Part shown: one piece after another, positions 15,140 to 18,674 of the stretch
How positions within the stretch are numbered: position 1 is the stretch's first letter
How the letters are laid out: each line of letters opens with the position of its first letter
NCBI GenBank assembly: GCA_934394615.1
Contig: CAKRRJ010000046.1
Coordinates: 1 to 18,674 of the forward strand
From: an uncultured Lachnospiraceae bacterium
GTDB lineage: Bacteria; Bacillota; Clostridia; Lachnospirales; Lachnospiraceae
Direction of reading: 5' to 3'
Length of the DNA stretch: 18,674 nt
The notes under the pieces: generated by a model
What the model was told of the DNA's origin: nothing
Seen by the model: only the letters and a program-made list of their open reading frames with translations
Database searches by the model: none
Position numbers and translations under genes: made by a program

Positions 15140-15170
15140 TTGACCCTGGAACCGTTCCAGGGTGTAGAGT
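15140..15170 (+). promoter_or_regulatory. MerR-type promoter with dyad in a 19-bp spacer
   Basis: TTGACC (15140-15145) and TAGAGT (15165-15170) are separated by 19 bp, over-long for sigma-A. The spacer is filled by a perfect dyad, arms ACCCTGGAAC (15143-15152) and GTTCCAGGGT (15154-15163) around one base. MerR-family activators bind exactly this layout and twist the DNA to realign the two boxes. Confidence 0.8.
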
Positions 15171-15220
15171 CTGAATTGTCAAAAGCAATACGAAGAGAAG
15201 AGCGAAAGGAGTTCGTAATC

Positions 15221-16672
15221 ATGAAAAAACATACAAAGAAACTGATCATTCCGTGCGCGGCGGCAGCGCTGACTCTGGGAACCTCCATGGTATCTTTTGC
15301 GGCATCCGGCTGGCAGCAGGAGGATGGAACCTGGCGTTATTATGACCGGAATGGAGATGAAGTCACTTCCGCGTGGAAGAAATCCGGCAATGACTGGTGC
15401 TGGCTGGACGAGGACGGCGAGATGGCGGTGAGCCAGCTTGTGGAAGACGACGACAACTACTACTATGTAAACGAGAGCGGCGCCATGGTAACAAACCAGT
15501 GGAGGCAGCTGGATAACGAAGATCCGCGGGATGATGAAGATTCCGATACCGTCTGGTATTATTTTGGACCAAATGGAAAGGCGTACAAGAGCAATGATTC
15601 CGGCCGCGTCAATTTTAAAACGATCGTCCGGGCGGATGGTGTATCTAAAAAGTACGCGTTTGATGCGGAAGGCAAGATGCTTTTTGGATGGATCGATGAG
15701 CAGGGTGAGCGCCAGATTGGCGACGACGCATGGCAGACTGGTATTTACTATCTGGGAAGCGCGGACGATGGCGCAATGCGCAGCAGTCAGTGGGAGCGCC
15801 TGGATGTGGTGGATGATGACCAGACAAACGATGATTTTGAGGACTGGTACTGGTTCTATTTTAATGCGAACGGAAAGAAAGCTGCCGACACGAAAAAGAC
15901 CATCAATGGACGGAAATATTACTTTGAGGAGTATGGAAACACCCGGTTTAACTGGTATGCGACAGCAAGTAATACTTCGCTGGCAAGTCCGAGCAGCAGT
16001 TACTACAGTCCGGTTAGCGACAGCTGGATGTCAGTAGGCTGGTTTAAGACTGTGCCGGGCGAGAGCACGGACCCGGAGGGATACGCAGACGGCGAGGAGC
16101 GCTGGTATTACGCGGAAAAAGACGGCGAAGTAGTGAAGAGCCAGATCAAGAAGATCAACGGTTATTACTATGCGTTTGATGAGTATGGAAAGATGCTGGA
16201 GGGTCTTTACAAGCTGGAAGTTTCCGGCAAAGAGATCCTGTCTTACGAGGAGATCGAGAGCGAAGATGATCTGCCGGAGGTTGGCGATGCGGCTGAGGTT
16301 TACTACTTTGAGGGTGCAGGAAAGGCTGGCGCCATGAAGACCGGAACCGCAATCGTTGACATTGACGGGGAACGTTACACCTACAACTTCCGCAAGTCCG
16401 GCGATGAGCGCGGCCAGGGTTACAACGGCATTCAGGACGGCGTGATCTACGAGAAGGGCAAACGCATTGAAGCCGATTCCGATGAGAAATATAAGAAAGT
16501 TGAGTGGAACGATCCGGAGGATGACACCAAGAGCGGCACTTATCTGGTCAACACAAGCGGTAAGATTCAGAAGGGTAAGAAAAACGCGAAAGACGGCGAT
16601 GACCGCTACTACTGCACCGACAGCCAGGGCTTCATCACCTACGAAGGAATCGAGAAGAATACAGAAAAATAA
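15221..16672 (+). CDS. Secreted protein of cell-wall/choline-binding-type repeats
   Basis: The 483-residue exported protein opens with a Sec signal peptide: a KKHTKK charged start, a hydrophobic core to about residue 26 and likely cleavage near SFAA-S. The rest is built of aromatic-rich 20-25 residue repeats of the choline-binding/cell-wall-binding type, for example WRYYDRNGDEV, YYYVNESGAMVTNQW, YYFGPNGKAYK, KYAFDAEGKMLFGW and GYYYAFDEYGKMLEGLYK, in a strongly acidic background. I see no catalytic domain and no LPXTG or transmembrane anchor, so it probably attaches non-covalently to the envelope. ATG 15221 has AAAGGAG before it and gives the signal peptide; an earlier in-frame ATG at 15044 lies upstream of the promoter. 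A MerR-type promoter drives it. Its ligand is not determined. Confidence 0.88.
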   Translation: MKKHTKKLIIPCAAAALTLGTSMVSFAASGWQQEDGTWRYYDRNGDEVTSAWKKSGNDWCWLDEDGEMAVSQLVEDDDNYYYVNESGAMVTNQWRQLDNEDPRDDEDSDTVWYYFGPNGKAYKSNDSGRVNFKTIVRADGVSKKYAFDAEGKMLFGWIDEQGERQIGDDAWQTGIYYLGSADDGAMRSSQWERLDVVDDDQTNDDFEDWYWFYFNANGKKAADTKKTINGRKYYFEEYGNTRFNWYATASNTSLASPSSSYYSPVSDSWMSVGWFKTVPGESTDPEGYADGEERWYYAEKDGEVVKSQIKKINGYYYAFDEYGKMLEGLYKLEVSGKEILSYEEIESEDDLPEVGDAAEVYYFEGAGKAGAMKTGTAIVDIDGERYTYNFRKSGDERGQGYNGIQDGVIYEKGKRIEADSDEKYKKVEWNDPEDDTKSGTYLVNTSGKIQKGKKNAKDGDDRYYCTDSQGFITYEGIEKNTEK

Positions 16673-16722
16673 AACCATCACATAATAGAAACACTCTCTG
16701 TAATCATAAAACTCTCTGCAAA

Positions 16723-16752
16723 AAGGGGCGTGCCATCTGCGGCGCGCCCCTT
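16723..16752. terminator. Bidirectional terminator between the repeat protein and the MerR gene
   Basis: Arms AAGGGGCGTGCC (16723-16734) and GGCGCGCCCCTT (16741-16752) pair over 12 bp with one G-U pair and loop ATCTGC. A-runs on the left and TTAAAA on the right serve both convergent genes. Confidence 0.85.
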
Positions 16753-16766
16753 AAAATGTAGAAAAA

Positions 16767-17609
16767 TTATGAAATGGATTCTGTGCATAGCGGCAGGAAC
16801 AGCTGCAGATAATAACACTGTTTCCGGTCGCGGATGCCCTGCATGAGGAAGGTGGAAAAGAGCTGCGGCTTTATGGAAAGCGCGTGTGTTCGGGCGTAGT
16901 CCTGCATGCTTTTTACTGTATCAAGAGGCGGAATCCGATCCTGCGAGGTACAGAAGGCGGACAGGCAGCGTGTGTCGGCAGCGGTGCATGGAAGATCCGG
17001 CGAAATTGGAAATTCGGTGTATTCAGCCATATCTTTATGGAGCAGGAGCTGGGAATTGCAATGGTGAAGAGAAAAAGACGCATCCTCGGCGCTGGTATGG
17101 AGCTGGTATTCATCGAACAGGTACATGTTTTCCAGCCCGGCATGCTCCCTGGTGTACTGGAACCACTGTTCCAGTCCGTCATGAAAATCCAGATGCGGAT
17201 CAATGATGTAGGAATCCGGCAGGAAACAGTGAATGACCTTTCCGGTATAGTTTCGGATATTTTCACAGTCTTTCTGGCTCATGCGAAGTTTTGCTATGGT
17301 ACGTTTATGCTGGAGAATGGCCTCTTCCTCCTCTTCCAGCCGCTGGTTGATAATGCTGTTAAAGCGTTCCGGGGAATCGCCGGAAGCCTGTTCGTTCCAG
17401 AGCGCGGCGATATCATCCAGCCCAATATCCATTTTTCTCTGGTACAGGATGCCTATGAGCCTGGAAATGTCGGTTTCTGTATAGTAGCGGTAGCCGTTTT
17501 CAGCTTTTCTGGCTGTCAGCAGGCCCCGCTTTTCGTAATGGCGGAGTGTGTCGCGGCTCATTCCCATAAGGTTTGCCACGTCTCCGATCAGGTATCTGTG
17601 TTTATTCAT
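16767..17609 (-). CDS. MerR-family transcriptional regulator with C-terminal effector domain
   Basis: The 280-residue regulator has an N-terminal MerR winged helix (1-70: LIGDVANLMGMSRDTLRHYEKRGLL, then ENGYRYYTETDISRL), a long dimerisation helix (about 95-125) rich in Glu/Arg, and a C-terminal domain of about 150 residues that could bind a small molecule (GyrI-like or similar; not certain). ATG 17609 is chosen because GGAGGAAT lies just before it on the minus strand; an in-frame ATG further out at 17657 lacks a site. It is convergent with the secreted repeat protein, whose promoter has a MerR-type dyad, and divergent from the DUF3793 operon. Controlling the repeat protein is a reasonable guess, but a distant regulator could equally bind that promoter. 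No matching dyad was found in front of this gene. Confidence 0.88.
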   Translation of the reverse strand: MNKHRYLIGDVANLMGMSRDTLRHYEKRGLLTARKAENGYRYYTETDISRLIGILYQRKMDIGLDDIAALWNEQASGDSPERFNSIINQRLEEEEEAILQHKRTIAKLRMSQKDCENIRNYTGKVIHCFLPDSYIIDPHLDFHDGLEQWFQYTREHAGLENMYLFDEYQLHTSAEDASFSLHHCNSQLLLHKDMAEYTEFPISPDLPCTAADTRCLSAFCTSQDRIPPLDTVKSMQDYARTHALSIKPQLFSTFLMQGIRDRKQCYYLQLFLPLCTESIS

Positions 17610-17722
17610 GGTAATTCCTCCGCAAATGATGGTAACAGGAGCGGATGGAAAAATCAACCGATGTAATAAAATCGTAATAATGAGTAAAAAAATTCAAAAG
17701 GTGTCAGATACAGGGTAATATT

Positions 17723-17758
17723 TTCTCAATAAGAGCGTTATTGAGAATTACTCTCAGT
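17723..17758. promoter_or_regulatory. Probable Fur box
   Basis: TTCTCAATAA (17723-17732) and TTATTGAGAA (17738-17747) form a perfect inverted repeat with a 5-base spacer. The right arm continues as ATTGAGAATTACTCTCAG, close to the TTGAGAATnATTCTCAA type of Fur site, giving three half-sites in a row. It lies just upstream of the promoter for DUF3793 and flavodoxin, genes that fit iron limitation. Confidence 0.65.
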
Positions 17759-17766
17759 TTATCAGA

Positions 17767-17795
17767 TTGACTTAATGGTTAGCATATGCTAACAT
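17767..17795 (+). promoter_or_regulatory. Promoter of the DUF3793-flavodoxin operon with palindrome in the spacer
   Basis: TTGACT (17767-17772) and TAACAT (17790-17795) are separated by 17 bp. The perfect 16-bp palindrome GTTAGCATATGCTAAC (17778-17793) fills the spacer and overlaps the -10. A looser GGTTAGC...GGTAACTAA copy follows at 17807-17825. The palindrome resembles DtxR/IdeR-type metal-regulator sites. Confidence 0.65.
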
Positions 17796-17851
17796 ATGTA
17801 CATCGGGTTAGCAAAGGGTAACTAATAGAGATTGAACAGGAGGAACGGCGT

Positions 17852-18442
17852 ATGTCAGCAGAGACCATGCTCCATTTTCTGAACAACTGCACACCGGAAG
17901 AAAAGTTCGGTTTTCGTGTGGTGACACAGTGTGCTCCGGTTTTAAAGGGAGTCAAGATTTCCAACCTCATCACCATGAAGCCGGGCGGTTGGAGAAAAAT
18001 CCGTGCTTATCTGAAAAAAAGCCGGATCATCTGCATTCCGCTTTATGCAGACGCAGAAAAAGAAGTATTGTTCCTGTACCGTTACGACCGTCTGGAGCAG
18101 CATCTGAAACGAAGCGATGTCCGCGAGTTTTTAAAGAGCTGCGGCTACGAGCGATTTGACGTGGCATCGGTTCTCGCAAGGCTCAGAAGACGGTATCAGC
18201 GTTATGCCGGGACCGCAAAGGAGTTCCCACATGAGCTGGGTGTGCTCCTGGAGTATCCGGTGGCAGATGTGCGCGGATTCATTGCGAACCGCGGCGAGAA
18301 CAGCCTGACATCCCGCTACTGGAAAGTCTACCAGAATCCGGCAGAGGCAGAGAAAACCTTTGATCTTTACGACCGGGTGAAGGAACAGGCTTTACGCGAG
18401 ATCATGTGCGGACGCAATTTGTCCTATGTTGCCGTATCGTAA
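17852..18442 (+). CDS. DUF3793 family protein
   Basis: The 196-residue cytosolic protein of DUF3793 has the conserved N-terminal half MLHFLNNCTPEEKFGF and APVLKGVKISNLI, and the C-terminal FPHELGVLLEYPVADVRGFIANRGENSL block with WKVYQNP after it. Its biochemistry is unknown. Members are often found beside flavodoxin in gut Clostridia, as here, where a flavodoxin gene starts 177 bases downstream. AGGAGGAA precedes the ATG. The upstream DNA carries a Fur-like repeat and a metal-regulator-like palindrome, which supports expression under iron limitation. Confidence 0.9.
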   Translation: MSAETMLHFLNNCTPEEKFGFRVVTQCAPVLKGVKISNLITMKPGGWRKIRAYLKKSRIICIPLYADAEKEVLFLYRYDRLEQHLKRSDVREFLKSCGYERFDVASVLARLRRRYQRYAGTAKEFPHELGVLLEYPVADVRGFIANRGENSLTSRYWKVYQNPAEAEKTFDLYDRVKEQALREIMCGRNLSYVAVS

Positions 18443-18466
18443 CTGTGAAATCATGGAACAGTTACG
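18438..18466 (+). other. Inverted repeat overlapping the DUF3793 stop codon
   Basis: CGTAACTGT (18438-18446) and ACAGTTACG (18458-18466) are perfectly complementary across an 11-base loop, and the left arm contains the TAA stop. No U-run follows, so it may be an mRNA processing or partial-termination element between DUF3793 and flavodoxin, or chance. Confidence 0.4.
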
Positions 18467-18619
18467 CAATATCTTGAAAATAACCTGAAAATAAACATGC
18501 CAGATCCTGCAGGGCATTTCCGGCTCAGGTATTACATAAACGGGAATGCGAAATCTGCGGATGGAGGCTGCGGCCGGGAAAGACCGGGCACAGCCGGAAA
18601 TAGAAAGGAGAACACGAAC

Positions 18620-18674
18620 ATGAAAGAAGTAAACGTAATCTACTGGAGCAGCACCGGAAACACACAGGCTATGG
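18620..18674 (+). CDS. Flavodoxin, N-terminal fragment cut by the window end
   Basis: Only 18 codons are present: MKEVNVIYWSSTGNTQAM. The first beta strand followed by WSSTGNTQ is the FMN phosphate-binding loop of short-chain flavodoxins, low-potential electron carriers that replace ferredoxin when iron is scarce. AAAGGAG lies nine bases before the ATG. The 177-base gap after DUF3793 has no clear promoter, so co-transcription from the iron-type promoter upstream is likely. Confidence 0.85.
   Translation, partial: MKEVNVIYWSSTGNTQAM

Noticed and set aside
15221..16672. Repeat protein as a glucosyltransferase, toxin or amidase
   Set aside because: The whole mature sequence is binding-type repeats; no catalytic domain was found.
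16692..16719. Direct repeat CTCTCTG twice downstream of the repeat-protein gene
   Set aside because: Seven bases, twice, in a short spacer; too weak to distinguish from chance.
16884..17666. 260-residue forward ORF opposite the MerR gene
   Set aside because: The reverse strand encodes an unmistakable MerR HTH with a good ribosome site, whereas the forward ORF has neither motif nor start signal.

Overview
The window looks like a chromosome segment of a low-to-mid GC anaerobic Firmicute, most likely a gut Lachnospiraceae/Clostridia member. Reasons: strong AGGAGG-type ribosome sites, sigma-A promoters with 17-bp spacers, CstA, DUF554, DUF5684 and DUF3793 family genes, a LytS/LytTR pair, and AAA-ATPase-like/PD-(D/E)XK proteins typical of that group. 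This is inference from gene families, not a database match.

Left block (1-3850): an AT-richer, probably accessory block. It holds two diverged copies of an AAA-ATPase-like protein with a C-terminal PD-(D/E)XK nuclease fold, with a small VOC/glyoxalase-fold protein between them, all in one apparent operon. A shared hairpin terminator separates it from a convergent LacX-type aldose-1-epimerase (3918-4802). The following gap (4803-5191) contains a palindrome, a promoter-like element that closely resembles the one in front of the first AAA gene, and the C-terminal stump of a Cof-type HAD phosphatase that starts right after that element, suggesting a rearrangement scar.

Middle (5192-11762): a LytS-type sensor kinase and LytTR response regulator sit directly upstream of a CstA-family transporter. 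Between regulator and transporter are three GTTCATGC direct repeats at an exact 21-bp period, just upstream of a promoter with a poor -35. This reads as a complete sensor-regulator-operator-transporter module, analogous to the E. coli BtsSR/BtsT and YpdAB/YhjX pyruvate systems. A two-TM protein of unknown function follows, then a MarR regulator plus DUF554 membrane protein operon with palindromes in its promoter.

Right part (11763-18674): an IclR regulator, KDPG aldolase and 2-keto-3-deoxygluconate kinase form a KDG-catabolism operon that ends at a very long bidirectional terminator. Convergent to it is a small DUF5684 membrane protein, divergent from a secreted cell-wall-binding-repeat protein. 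The secreted protein's promoter has the hallmark MerR architecture (19-bp spacer with a perfect dyad), and a MerR-family regulator lies just beyond it. Divergent from that regulator is a probably iron-regulated operon: a Fur-like inverted repeat and a second palindrome, then DUF3793 and the start of a flavodoxin cut by the window end.

No rRNA, tRNA, CRISPR array, intact IS element or phage gene was seen.
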